Part shown: positions 31,216-39,600 of the stretch, piece after piece
Numbering within the stretch: position 1 is the first letter of the stretch
Layout: each line of letters starts with the position of its first letter
NCBI GenBank assembly: GCA_035384565.1
Contig: DAOOIT010000019.1
Location: 27,798 to 91,797 of the forward strand
Direction of reading: 5' to 3'
DNA length: 64,000 nucleotides
Origin: Planctomycetota bacterium
GTDB taxonomy: Bacteria > Planctomycetota > PUPC01 > DSUN01
The notes under the pieces: generated by a model
Seen by the model: only the letters and a program-made list of their open reading frames with translations
Told to the model about the DNA's origin: nothing
The model's database searches: none
Position numbers and translations under genes: made by a program

Positions 31216-32079
31216 GTGAAAACGGTCCTCGTCACGGGCGCGGCGGGGGTGCTGGGCAAGGCGGTGACGGCGCTCCTCGAACGCGAGCCGGGCGTACGGC
31301 TTCGGCTCACCGACGTGGTGCCGCTGGCGACGCGCCACGAGTTCCTCCAGGCCGACCTGGCAAACTGGGAGGAAGCGAATGGGCTTTGCCGCGCCGTGGA
31401 CGAGGTGCTTCACATCGCGGCGATCCACCCGTGGAAGCAGTACACGCCGCAGCAGTATCTGGACTGCAATATCAAGGGCACTTACAACATCCTCCAGGCC
31501 GCGGCGGAGGCGGGGGTGAAGCGGGTCATCTACACCAGCAGCATCGCGGCGATGGGCTACCGCTACGAGCGGCCCGAAGAGCTGCCTTTCGACGAATCGC
31601 GCCCCTGCCGCCCGTGCGAGGATCTCTATGGCGTCTCGAAGCACGTGGGCGAGCAGCTCTGCGAGATGATGCGCCACCGCCACGGCATGCCCTACATCGC
31701 CTTGCGGCCCGGCACGTTCATCCCTCGCGACGAGACTGACCCCGCTTGGGGGCTTTCGCTGCTCACCCAGTGGCTCCACGTGTCCGACATTGCGATGGCG
31801 CACGTGCTGGCACTGAGGAGCGACCTGAGGAACGAGGCGATCATCATCACGGCCAAGGTGCCTTTCACAAGCGCCGACGCCCCTGCCCTCCTCAGCGATG
31901 CGCGGCCGGTGATCCTCCGCTACTTCCCGAAGGCAGCGCTCCTGGAGGAACGCGGCGTTCAACTCCCGAAGAAGATTGACCGCTGGTACAGCCTCGCCAA
32001 AGCCGAGCGGCTGCTGGGCTATGAGCCGAAGTGGAGCTTCGGCGAATGGCTGGAGAAGGCGCTGGCCAAGACCGCCTAG
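31216..32079 (+). CDS. NAD(P)-dependent epimerase/dehydratase (extended SDR)
   Basis: The product has 287 residues from a GTG with GAGGAG upstream. The Rossmann signature is VTGAAGVLGKAVTALLE at residues 5-21, and the catalytic YxxxK is in DLYGVSKHVGEQLCEMM (Tyr at about residue 139), preceded by the Ser segment YTSSIAAMG. VLHIAAIHPWKQYTPQQYLDCNIKGTYN (cited in part: HIAAIHPW) is typical of extended SDRs. The C-terminal part gives LLGYEPKWSFGEWLEKAL. It likely oxidises, reduces or epimerises a sugar or sugar nucleotide in the cytosol. It precedes the second DUF362 gene by 168 bases that contain a repeat, so cotranscription is uncertain. Confidence 0.85.
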   Translation: MKTVLVTGAAGVLGKAVTALLEREPGVRLRLTDVVPLATRHEFLQADLANWEEANGLCRAVDEVLHIAAIHPWKQYTPQQYLDCNIKGTYNILQAAAEAGVKRVIYTSSIAAMGYRYERPEELPFDESRPCRPCEDLYGVSKHVGEQLCEMMRHRHGMPYIALRPGTFIPRDETDPAWGLSLLTQWLHVSDIAMAHVLALRSDLRNEAIIITAKVPFTSADAPALLSDARPVILRYFPKAALLEERGVQLPKKIDRWYSLAKAERLLGYEPKWSFGEWLEKALAKTA

Positions 32080-32187
32080 AGGAGCGAAGCCCAGGCCCCC
32101 ATGACCTCTTCCGAGGGGGTCGAGAGAGCTTTCGGGGGCTCGGAGCCGCAGAGAGTGGGGGAGCCTGCATTGCGACAACAAGCCCTT

Positions 32188-32217
32188 GAAAGGTCGTTCG
32201 ACAGGCTCACGATGACA
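32188..32217. repeat. Copy of the TCGACAGGCTC-type interspersed element
   Basis: A 30-base core (GGTCGTTCGACAGGCTCACG inside) that recurs inverted at 34927-34953 and partly at 35017-35036. It fills part of the 32080-32247 gap, which has no gene. Confidence 0.7.
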
Positions 32218-32247
32218 CGCCATGGGATGCGATGAGGCCACGTCAGG

Positions 32248-33378
32248 ATGAACACAGTTGCCGTCGTGCAGAGCGGCGCTGACCACAGCAGCGCCCTGCA
32301 CCGCGTGCTGGCGTTGGCGGAAGCCGACGACGTGATGCGGCCCGGCGACTCCGTGCTGATCAAGCCCAACCTCCACGCGGCGCAGCACTGGACAACCGCG
32401 GGCACGACCAACCCCGCCCTTGTCGTCGCTCTCATCGAGTGGGCGCGGGCGAGAGGGGCCGGCCGCATTGTGGTGGCCGACGGCTCATACTACGGCACAC
32501 CCAAACCTGAGCAAGTCTTCGTTGACACCGGCATGGCCGCGGCAGTGGAGGCGGCGGGGGCCGAATGGGCGGCGATGCCGAGCCACGGCTATCGCGTCTT
32601 CGCCAACGCCTCGCCCCTTCTGCCGCCCGAAACCGGCATCAGCCAGTTCGTCTTCGAGTGCGACAGGCTCATCAACGTGGCCGTAATGAAGACGCACATT
32701 GACTGCCTCGTGACCCTTGGGATGAAGAACCTCAAGGGCTGCATCCGCAACGAGGACAAGCGCGCGTTCCACAACGATCTCGACATCAACCGCGCCCTCG
32801 TGGCCCTCAACCGCCTGATCACGCCCGACCTGACGATCGTAGACGGCACGCTGGGGATGGAGGGCATCGGCCCGCACGCCGGGCGGCCGGCGAACTTCGG
32901 CCACATCTTCGCCAGCCGGCACACGCCGTCGGTGGACGCCGTGGCGGCCTCGGCAATGGGCGTCGAGATCGCTGAAGCGCGGACCCTCCAGTACGCCTTC
33001 GAGGAGGGGCTGCTGGACCCCGCGGCCATCCGCGTCGTCGGTGTGCCCGTCGAGACCATCCGCCGGCGCTTCGAGCGCCCCTACGAGGCGATGATGCGCG
33101 AGCTGCCCGGCCTGCGCCTCCAGATGACCACCGCGTGCAGCGCATGCAAGCTCAACGTCATCCGCGCCCTGCGCGAGAACCGCCAGGCGGGCATCTCGCT
33201 CCCAGGGCGTCCTATCGCGATTGGCAAGGTTGTGGGCGAGGGCTCTGCACCCCGCGAACCCGACGCGATCCTCATCGGCCGCTGCGCCGCCGAGCACGCC
33301 GTCGGCCATCGCTACCTCCCCGGTTGCCCGCCCTCGGTCGCGCGAATCAAGGACTTCCTGGCCACTGTTTGCAGTTGA
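32248..33378 (+). CDS. DUF362 domain-containing protein
   Basis: The product has 376 residues. DUF362 signatures are DSVLIKPNLHAAQHWTTAG, IVVADGSYYGTPKPEQVF, DRLINVAVMKTHIDCLVTLG followed by MKNLKGCIRNEDKRAFH, and TIVDGTLGMEGIGPHAGRP. A late CSAC pair (TTACSACKLN) may bind metal or a cluster, but full ferredoxin motifs are absent. It is about 90 residues longer than the member at 17627. The stop codon lies inside the -35 element of the next gene's promoter, so the downstream Tat protein is transcribed separately. The function of the family is not known. Confidence 0.88.
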   Translation: MNTVAVVQSGADHSSALHRVLALAEADDVMRPGDSVLIKPNLHAAQHWTTAGTTNPALVVALIEWARARGAGRIVVADGSYYGTPKPEQVFVDTGMAAAVEAAGAEWAAMPSHGYRVFANASPLLPPETGISQFVFECDRLINVAVMKTHIDCLVTLGMKNLKGCIRNEDKRAFHNDLDINRALVALNRLITPDLTIVDGTLGMEGIGPHAGRPANFGHIFASRHTPSVDAVAASAMGVEIAEARTLQYAFEEGLLDPAAIRVVGVPVETIRRRFERPYEAMMRELPGLRLQMTTACSACKLNVIRALRENRQAGISLPGRPIAIGKVVGEGSAPREPDAILIGRCAAEHAVGHRYLPGCPPSVARIKDFLATVCS

Positions 33379-33403
33379 CAACGCCTTGCTGGCGGGCTAT
33401 AGT
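33375..33403 (+). promoter_or_regulatory. Promoter of the first fucose-isomerase-like Tat protein
   Basis: Consensus TTGACA (33375-33380) that includes the stop codon of the DUF362 gene, a 17-base spacer, then TATAGT (33398-33403). Transcription would start near 33410, 56 bases before the ATG. Confidence 0.85.
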
Positions 33404-33465
33404 CGGCGCATGCCATAGCTGGTTCCGGCCGGCCCATTCGCCATCCAGGTCGAAAGGAGGGAACC

Positions 33466-34887
33466 ATGCGCAAGAGTGTTACTCGCCGCGAGTTCCTCGC
33501 CGCGTCCGCGGCGGCCGGGGCGCTGCTGGCAGGTTCGTGGAGGGACCTGGTCTCAGGCGCCGACGGAGAGGATTGGCCGCCCAAGCTGCCGACCGTGAAG
33601 ATCTACAAGGTGTTTGCCGGACGCACCGGCGGCCACTATCTCTCCAGGCCAACCGACGAGATCGGCAAGTTCAACCAGTACCTCGACGGCGTGGCCAGGA
33701 AGCTCGGCGGCGTGGAGTTCGTCGGCGGCGACCTGATCCCCGACGTGAAAGTCGAGGAGGTGGCCGCGAAGCTGAAGAACGCGGACGGTGCGCTGCTCTT
33801 CCACCTGTCGGGCCACGGCGGCGATGCTCCGGTGCTGAGCAAGCTGCTCGACACGGGGGTGCCTGCGGCGGTCTTCTCGCAGCCCTTCAGCGGCCACGGC
33901 TGGATGTACTTCCCCGCCCTCGCCAAGGCGGGCAAGAAGGTGGTGCTGCTGCCCACGAGCGACTGGGGCGAACTCGACCATATGGTCGCGCTGCTCCGCG
34001 TGCCGGCCTGGATGCGGCAGACCCGTGTGCTCGTGGTGGGCGGCCCAGTGGGCACCGCCGCGGCCTGTGACCTCAAGCAGGTGAAGGAGCGCCTGGGCAC
34101 CGAGGCGCTCGTCGTGAAGAACGAACAGGTGCTGGAAGCGATGAACGCGGTGGACCTCAAGGCCGCGGAGGCCGAGGCCGAGGAGTACTGGCTCAAGCCG
34201 GCCCAGAAGCTCGTGGAGCCGAAGCGCGACGAGGTGATCCAGTCGGCCCGCATGTACCTCGCGGTGAGGGCCATGATGGCCAGAGAGCGGGCACGGGCCA
34301 TCACCAGCTCGCACTGCATGGGCAACCCGCGCGGCTGCCTGACCTTCAGCAAGCTCAACGACGAGGGGCTCGTGGGCGCCTGCGAGGGCGATATTGACTC
34401 GACCCTCACCATGCTGATGTTCGGCTACGCGTTCGGCGTCCCCGGCTTCATCACCGACCCCGTGTTCGACACGGCGAAGAACGCCCTCATCCACTTCCAC
34501 TGCACGTCCGCCACGAAGCTGGATGGGCCGTCGGGCAAGCGGCAGCCGTTCAACATTCGCTGCCAGACCGACACCCAGGGCGGCGTGGCCCTGGAGGTCG
34601 AGAACCGCGTGGGGCAGGTGGTCACGTGCGCCAAGCTCATCAACCTCGACACCATGCTCATCTCGACGGGCAAGATCATCGAGGTCACCCACAGCCCGCT
34701 GGGCTGCCGCACGCAGTTTGTTACCGAGGTCAAGGACGCGCGTTCGATGTTCCACAACTGGGGCGCCGGCGTGCTCAAAGGCGGCGTGATGGCGCTGCTG
34801 CACCGCGCCGTCTTCTACGGCGACCACACGCAGGACATCAGGCACCTGGGCGCCCTGATGGGTTTCAAAATCGTGGAGGAAGCCTGA
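33466..34887 (+). CDS. Tat-exported L-fucose/L-arabinose-isomerase-like protein (paralogue 1)
   Basis: The product has 473 residues. GAAAGGAGG precedes the ATG. MRKSVTRREFLAASAAAGA is a twin-arginine signal peptide, so the protein is folded before export. The body matches the FucI/AraA-like fold: an N-terminal Rossmann-like domain (GALLFHLSGHGGDAPVL, VVLLPTSDWGELDHMV, VLVVGGPVGTAAACD). It is followed by the isomerase C-terminal region CLTFSKLNDEGLVGACEGDI, GFITDPVFDTAKNALIHFHCTSAT and FHNWGAGVLKGGVMALL, with candidate metal ligands Glu, Asp and His. An isomerase outside the cytoplasm is odd and no cofactor path is obvious. It may instead bind or sense sugars. The paralogue follows at 35076; both end in the motif MxxKIVEEA. 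Confidence 0.8.
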   Translation: MRKSVTRREFLAASAAAGALLAGSWRDLVSGADGEDWPPKLPTVKIYKVFAGRTGGHYLSRPTDEIGKFNQYLDGVARKLGGVEFVGGDLIPDVKVEEVAAKLKNADGALLFHLSGHGGDAPVLSKLLDTGVPAAVFSQPFSGHGWMYFPALAKAGKKVVLLPTSDWGELDHMVALLRVPAWMRQTRVLVVGGPVGTAAACDLKQVKERLGTEALVVKNEQVLEAMNAVDLKAAEAEAEEYWLKPAQKLVEPKRDEVIQSARMYLAVRAMMARERARAITSSHCMGNPRGCLTFSKLNDEGLVGACEGDIDSTLTMLMFGYAFGVPGFITDPVFDTAKNALIHFHCTSATKLDGPSGKRQPFNIRCQTDTQGGVALEVENRVGQVVTCAKLINLDTMLISTGKIIEVTHSPLGCRTQFVTEVKDARSMFHNWGAGVLKGGVMALLHRAVFYGDHTQDIRHLGALMGFKIVEEA

Positions 34888-34926
34888 TCACCCACGCCAC
34901 GGTCCAGGGCAGGTGGCCAGTCTTCT

Positions 34927-35036
34927 TGTCGTGAGCTTGTCGAACGACCTTTCGGGGGCTTGCCGCCGCGATGGAGCACCGCACTCTCAAATCGGCTGAG
35001 CCTGCTGGAAAATCCCTCGACAGGCTCGGGATGACA
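34927..35036. repeat. MITE-like element with terminal inverted repeats
   Basis: About 110 bases bounded by TGTCGTGAGCTTGTCGA (34927-34943) and its near-complement TCGACAGGCTCGGGATGACA (35017-35036). The left end is nearly identical, inverted, to the core at 32188-32217 (26 of 27). No coding capacity was seen. It separates the two fucose-isomerase-like genes. Confidence 0.7.
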
Positions 35037-35075
35037 CCCGTTCGAACTACCGCACAGCTCTGAAAGGAGACGGGC

Positions 35076-36638
35076 ATGAACAGACCGATGGGTTGTTGCC
35101 GTTGCCCCCTCAGCCGCCGGGCGTTCCTGGGCGGCTGCGCGGCAGGAGCCGCTGGGCTGATGGGCTTGAGGGCGGGCGCGGCCGATGCCCCCGTTCCGGC
35201 CGCGGGCGGCAAGGCCAAGGTGCGACTGGCCTTCACTTATGTGCCCTCGACCGGCCCCATCTGGCCGAACATTGGCTACGACTTCGAGAAGCGCAAGAAG
35301 GAGATCCTCGACAAGCTGGTCCCCGGTTGCCCCAACGTCGAGTTCGTCCCCGCCGACGTCCTCAACCGCAAGCAGGCCGAGGAACTCATCGAGAAGGACA
35401 AGGACGCCGGTTTCGATGGCTACCTCGTCTTCCTCCTGGGCCTCTGGACCGGCGCCTCGGGCCTCCTCGCCACCACCGGCAAGCCCTCGCTGTTCGTGGA
35501 TGACCTCTACGGCGGCTCGGGCGAGTTCCTCACGCAGCTTCCGGGCGTCCTCCGCTCGAAGAAGCCCGTCGAGTGGGTCTCGTCGTCGCGCCTCGACGAC
35601 GTGGTGGCCTCGGCCAACTGCTTCGCGCTCCTCAAGCAGGGCAAGACCGCCGAGGACTTCGTGGCCGCGGCCAAAGCCGCCCGCCTGAAGAACTCCGCGC
35701 CCATGGGCGACATGACGGCCTGCAAGGAAGACAGGGTGCAGGCCCTTGACATGGCTGAGTGCCTCAAGCGCCTCAAAGAGAAGACCATGCTCACCGTCGG
35801 CGGCGGATGGGGCATGCCCGGCATCGCCAAGACCATCGAGGACGCCGTCGGCGTCAAAGTGGTGCCCGTGGACTTCAAGGAGTTGCACGCCGCCTACGAG
35901 GCCGCCGAGAAGGACGCGGCGGCGAAATGGGCCGACAAGTGGCTGAAGACCCCCGACACGAGACTCATCGAGCCCACGCCCGACGAGATTCAGCGCTCCG
36001 GCGCCATGTACCTCGCCATGCTGGACGTGCTGAAGAAGCGCAACGCCCAGGCCATCACCATCAACTGCCTGGGCGGTTTCTATGGCGGCCACATCAAGGC
36101 CTATCCCTGCCTCGGCTTCACCCAGCTCAACGACGACGGCCTCGTTGGCGCCTGCGAGGCCGACATCATGTCCACCATCACGATGATGGTTTTCGGCACC
36201 CTCACGGGCCGCCCCGGCTTCATCTCAGACCCCGTGGTGGACACATCGAAGAACCAGATCATCTACGCCCACTGCGTGGCGCCGCGGAAGGTCTTCGGCC
36301 CCAGCGGCCCCTCCAACCCCGCCGACATCCGCAGCCACTCCGAGGACCGCAAGGGCGCCGTCTATCGCTCCCTCCTCCCGCTGGGCTACATGACCACCAC
36401 CCTCGAACTCAACTGCGGCTCGAAGCAGATCCTCTTCCACCAGTCCAAGAGCGTGGAGAACATTGACGAGGACAAGGCCTGCCGCACCAAGCTCGCGGGC
36501 GACCTCAAGGGCGACCTCGAGAAGCTCACCACGAACTGGGGCTGGGGCTGGCACCGCGTGACCTTCTACGGCGACCTGCGGCCCCAGGTCGAGGAGTTCG
36601 CCAAGGCCACGGGCATGAAGATCGTCGAGGAGGCGTGA
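35076..36638 (+). CDS. Tat-exported L-fucose/L-arabinose-isomerase-like protein (paralogue 2)
   Basis: The product has 520 residues with GAAAGGAG before the ATG. The signal LSRRAFLGGCAAGAAGLMGL is Tat-type, and its GGC could also be a lipobox. Domain order equals paralogue 1: KEILDKLVPGCPNVEFVPAD, GYLVFLLGLWTGASGLLA and LTVGGGWGMPGIAKTIEDAVG at the N-terminal half. The second half has CLGFTQLNDDGLVGACEADI, GFISDPVVDTSKNQIIYAHC, a longer insertion than paralogue 1, and a final TNWGWGWHRVTFYGDL with KIVEEA. The shared core LND(D/E)GLVGACE and the DP-x2-DT-x-KN-x2-I-x3-HC pattern indicate a tandem duplication with divergence. Catalysis is unproved; see paralogue 1 for the alternative role. Confidence 0.8.
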   Translation: MNRPMGCCRCPLSRRAFLGGCAAGAAGLMGLRAGAADAPVPAAGGKAKVRLAFTYVPSTGPIWPNIGYDFEKRKKEILDKLVPGCPNVEFVPADVLNRKQAEELIEKDKDAGFDGYLVFLLGLWTGASGLLATTGKPSLFVDDLYGGSGEFLTQLPGVLRSKKPVEWVSSSRLDDVVASANCFALLKQGKTAEDFVAAAKAARLKNSAPMGDMTACKEDRVQALDMAECLKRLKEKTMLTVGGGWGMPGIAKTIEDAVGVKVVPVDFKELHAAYEAAEKDAAAKWADKWLKTPDTRLIEPTPDEIQRSGAMYLAMLDVLKKRNAQAITINCLGGFYGGHIKAYPCLGFTQLNDDGLVGACEADIMSTITMMVFGTLTGRPGFISDPVVDTSKNQIIYAHCVAPRKVFGPSGPSNPADIRSHSEDRKGAVYRSLLPLGYMTTTLELNCGSKQILFHQSKSVENIDEDKACRTKLAGDLKGDLEKLTTNWGWGWHRVTFYGDLRPQVEEFAKATGMKIVEEA

Positions 36639-36644
36639 ACGGCT

Positions 36645-36677
36645 AACCTCCCGCAGGCTCGTAACCTGCGGGAGGTT
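36645..36677. repeat. Palindrome at convergent junction (same family as 24994-25090)
   Basis: Perfect 13-bp arms AACCTCCCGCAGG (36645-36657) and complement (36665-36677) with a 7-base loop, 6 bases after the upstream stop. It fills most of the 48-base gap between converging genes. Confidence 0.75.
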
Positions 36678-36686
36678 CCGAGAGCC

Positions 36687-39600
36687 TCACCACCGGAAGA
36701 AGCGATACGGGTCGTCCCACTCCTCGGGCCGGTCGAGGTAGAGGCCGGCGAGCCAGCGGCCCTGCTTCGGCGGATCGCACGGCTCCATCCGCAGCTCGGC
36801 GAGCCACAGGGTGCCCGGGGCGCCGTGCCAGACCTGGAACTTCGTGCCCTTGGCCGCCGTGTCGTTGGCCTCCACAGTGAAGGTGAAGGCCTTCCAGGCA
36901 TCGCCCGGGACGAACTCCTGGTAGTCGAAGAACTGCCGCCAGGTCGCGGTGTTCTGAACAACGAGGCTCACGCGGGCGCCTTTCATCCCCTCGGCCCTCG
37001 CCCGCAGCGAGATGCGATACCATTGGCCCTTCTGCATCGGCACGTCGTGCTGGGCGAGCATGATCGTGGCGGGCTTCTGGTCAACCGGCGCCGCAAGCGT
37101 GAGACACTGAGCGCGGCCTGCTCCACCCTCTGGTGGCGCAGACATCTTGCCGATGCCACCGCTGAGCTGCCAGCCGTCGGCCACACCGTCGCGGTCGGCA
37201 TCGGCGCTGAAATCGCCGTTCTTCAGCAGATTGGCGGCCTGTGGACCGGCGCCCACTGGCTCGGCGAAGCGGGCGAGGAGCGGCGTCTCCGCCCCCACGC
37301 CCAGATTGCCCAGGAGCCGCGAGACAAGACAACTCACCCGCCGAAACGTGCGGCGGGTCGGTATCTTCTCGGAGTCGAACTGCCAGGGGGCCAATTGGCA
37401 GAAGACCACGTTGGCGTCCTTAGCGACTGCGAGGACACCATCGCCCACGACGGTGGCTCCCCCTGAGACGAGGTTCATCTCCCTGGGGTCGCGGTTCATC
37501 ACATCGGCCGGTCCGATGCCGGCCAGGGGCGACTGGGCGCCGGGCGGCTCGAAGGTGGCCGCGATATGCTCGGCCCGCTTCAACGAAAGCGCGAAGGGCA
37601 GGAAAGCGGGCTCGTCGCGCTCGGCCAGACCGATGGCGAGCACTTGGCCCCCTTGCTTGAGCCAGGCGACGATGGCGGCCTTGTGGGGAGCGAGGGCGGC
37701 ACCGCCGCCCGGGCCGACGACAAGCACCTGGCCGGGCTTGAGTTGGCCCGCGAACGCGGCGACGCGGATGCCCGCCTTCTCAAGGTGGGAGCGGCCGGCC
37801 GCGTCACCGGCATAGACTACCTCGCGCCTCGGAGCCGGTTTCCAGGAGCCGAGGTAATTGAACAGGTTGCGCACGATGCGTTCGGCCGCAGGATCGCTCT
37901 CCGTGCGGCCGGTCACGTCCATCTGGCAGAAAAGGACCATCCCCTTGCCTTCGCGGTACTCCATCAGCGGGCTGTATTGGAGGCTGTAGCCGCCATCCAC
38001 GATGGGCAACCAGTCGCCGCAGGCGGGCTTCTCGATGAGGACGGATGCCACGTTACCGCGATTGCCGCAGCGCCAGAGGCGCGGCACTTCGAGGCCGCAC
38101 CAGGCGACGGTGGGCGTCATGTTGTAGCGGCGGCTCAGTGTGTAGTTGAGACGGGACGGGAGGATGGTCGCCTCGCCGCGCCAGTCGCGCAGGTTCTCCA
38201 CGGAGAGCCCGGCGAGCGCGGGGTGGTCGGGCACGCGGGGGAAGACCTGGCGTAGGCCGTACTCCGCGATGCGGAGCCCGAGCCGTTGTTCCAACGCCTC
38301 AGGCGTCTGCTCGAAGACCAGCACCCTCAGGCCGTCGCGCACACGGGCGAGGTCCGGCCCCGACCCCGTGGCGCTTAGTGCTCCTTTGCCAATGATGAGC
38401 AACTCGGTCTGTGGGCGGGGCATCTCCGCCCCGCGTATCTCCTCGAAGGCCACCCCCATCGCGCTCAGCAGCTTCGCCGTCTCGCCCTTGGGGTCGAAGA
38501 GCGCGATCTTGACCGCTGGTTTGGCGGTGGGAGGCGAGGGCAGGACGTGAACCACGAACTCATCGGCTTGCGTCTCCCCGGTGCCGAACTTCGCCGCCAT
38601 CGAGAGCCTGTAGGCGCCCGGCGGCAGGTCTTGCGGCAGGAGGATGCTCAGCGGGATGCGAGCCTGCTGCCCCGTCTCGACGCTCACCTGCTTCGCGCCC
38701 TTCACCGCGTTGGGGAGCGCGAGCGTCCAGGAGCACTCGCACGTCACGGGCACGCGGGAGTTGTTGATGGCGATGATCTGCTTCTCGACCGTTTCGCCGG
38801 GGAGGAAGTTGTGGTCCTTGCTCGTGAAGCGGGCCGGCTTGCCCGCGATGTAGGCCAGGAGCGGGCCGTTGTTGCGGACAAGGGCCTTCGCGTCGGCTGT
38901 CGCCTCCCAATCCTTGAGGTCGTAGGCCAGGTCCATCCGCTCGTAACGGTCCTCGAGGTAGTCGGGGCTGAAGCCGGGGCGCTGGAGGTTGTCCCAGTCC
39001 ACCCTCAGCTCCGTGCGGGCATTGCGGTCCATGCCGGGGCGCAGGCGCCAGAAGTGGCCGTGCTCCCAGGGGGAGTTCATGGAGACGCCCCAGGTGCGGA
39101 AGGCGCGCCAGTTGTCGGTGGTGTACATGGCGATCACTTCGTGGCGGTCGTCGAAGATGCGCGAGCCGATCTCGTGCGGATAGTCCCAGCGGCGCCAGCC
39201 TTCGCGGGCGCGGGCCTGCTTGGCCTCCCAGCGCAGGTTGGTCTTCTCGGCCTCGGAGAGCTTGTAGGCCCTGTCGCCGAGGAACTGCGCGCACCATTCG
39301 GCGAAGCAGAACTCCCAGGGGACGGCGGCGGAGCCGAACTCGCGTTTGCCCTTGAACCAGCCGCGATACATGGCGAAGTCCCAGGTGAAGGGTGCGCCGT
39401 ACTCGCAGGTGAAGACCGGCTTGACGCCTTCCGTGGCCCAGTGCTCGAACCAGTCGGACATCTCCTGGATGGGCACGAAGTTGGGATAGAAATTGCTCGT
39501 GTGCATCGAGCTGAGGTTGCCGGAGGAGTGGTGGTAGATGATGCGGCTGGGGTCGAGCTTGTTGACGATGGCCTCGGCGCGGAGGGCGAGCTTGACGTTG

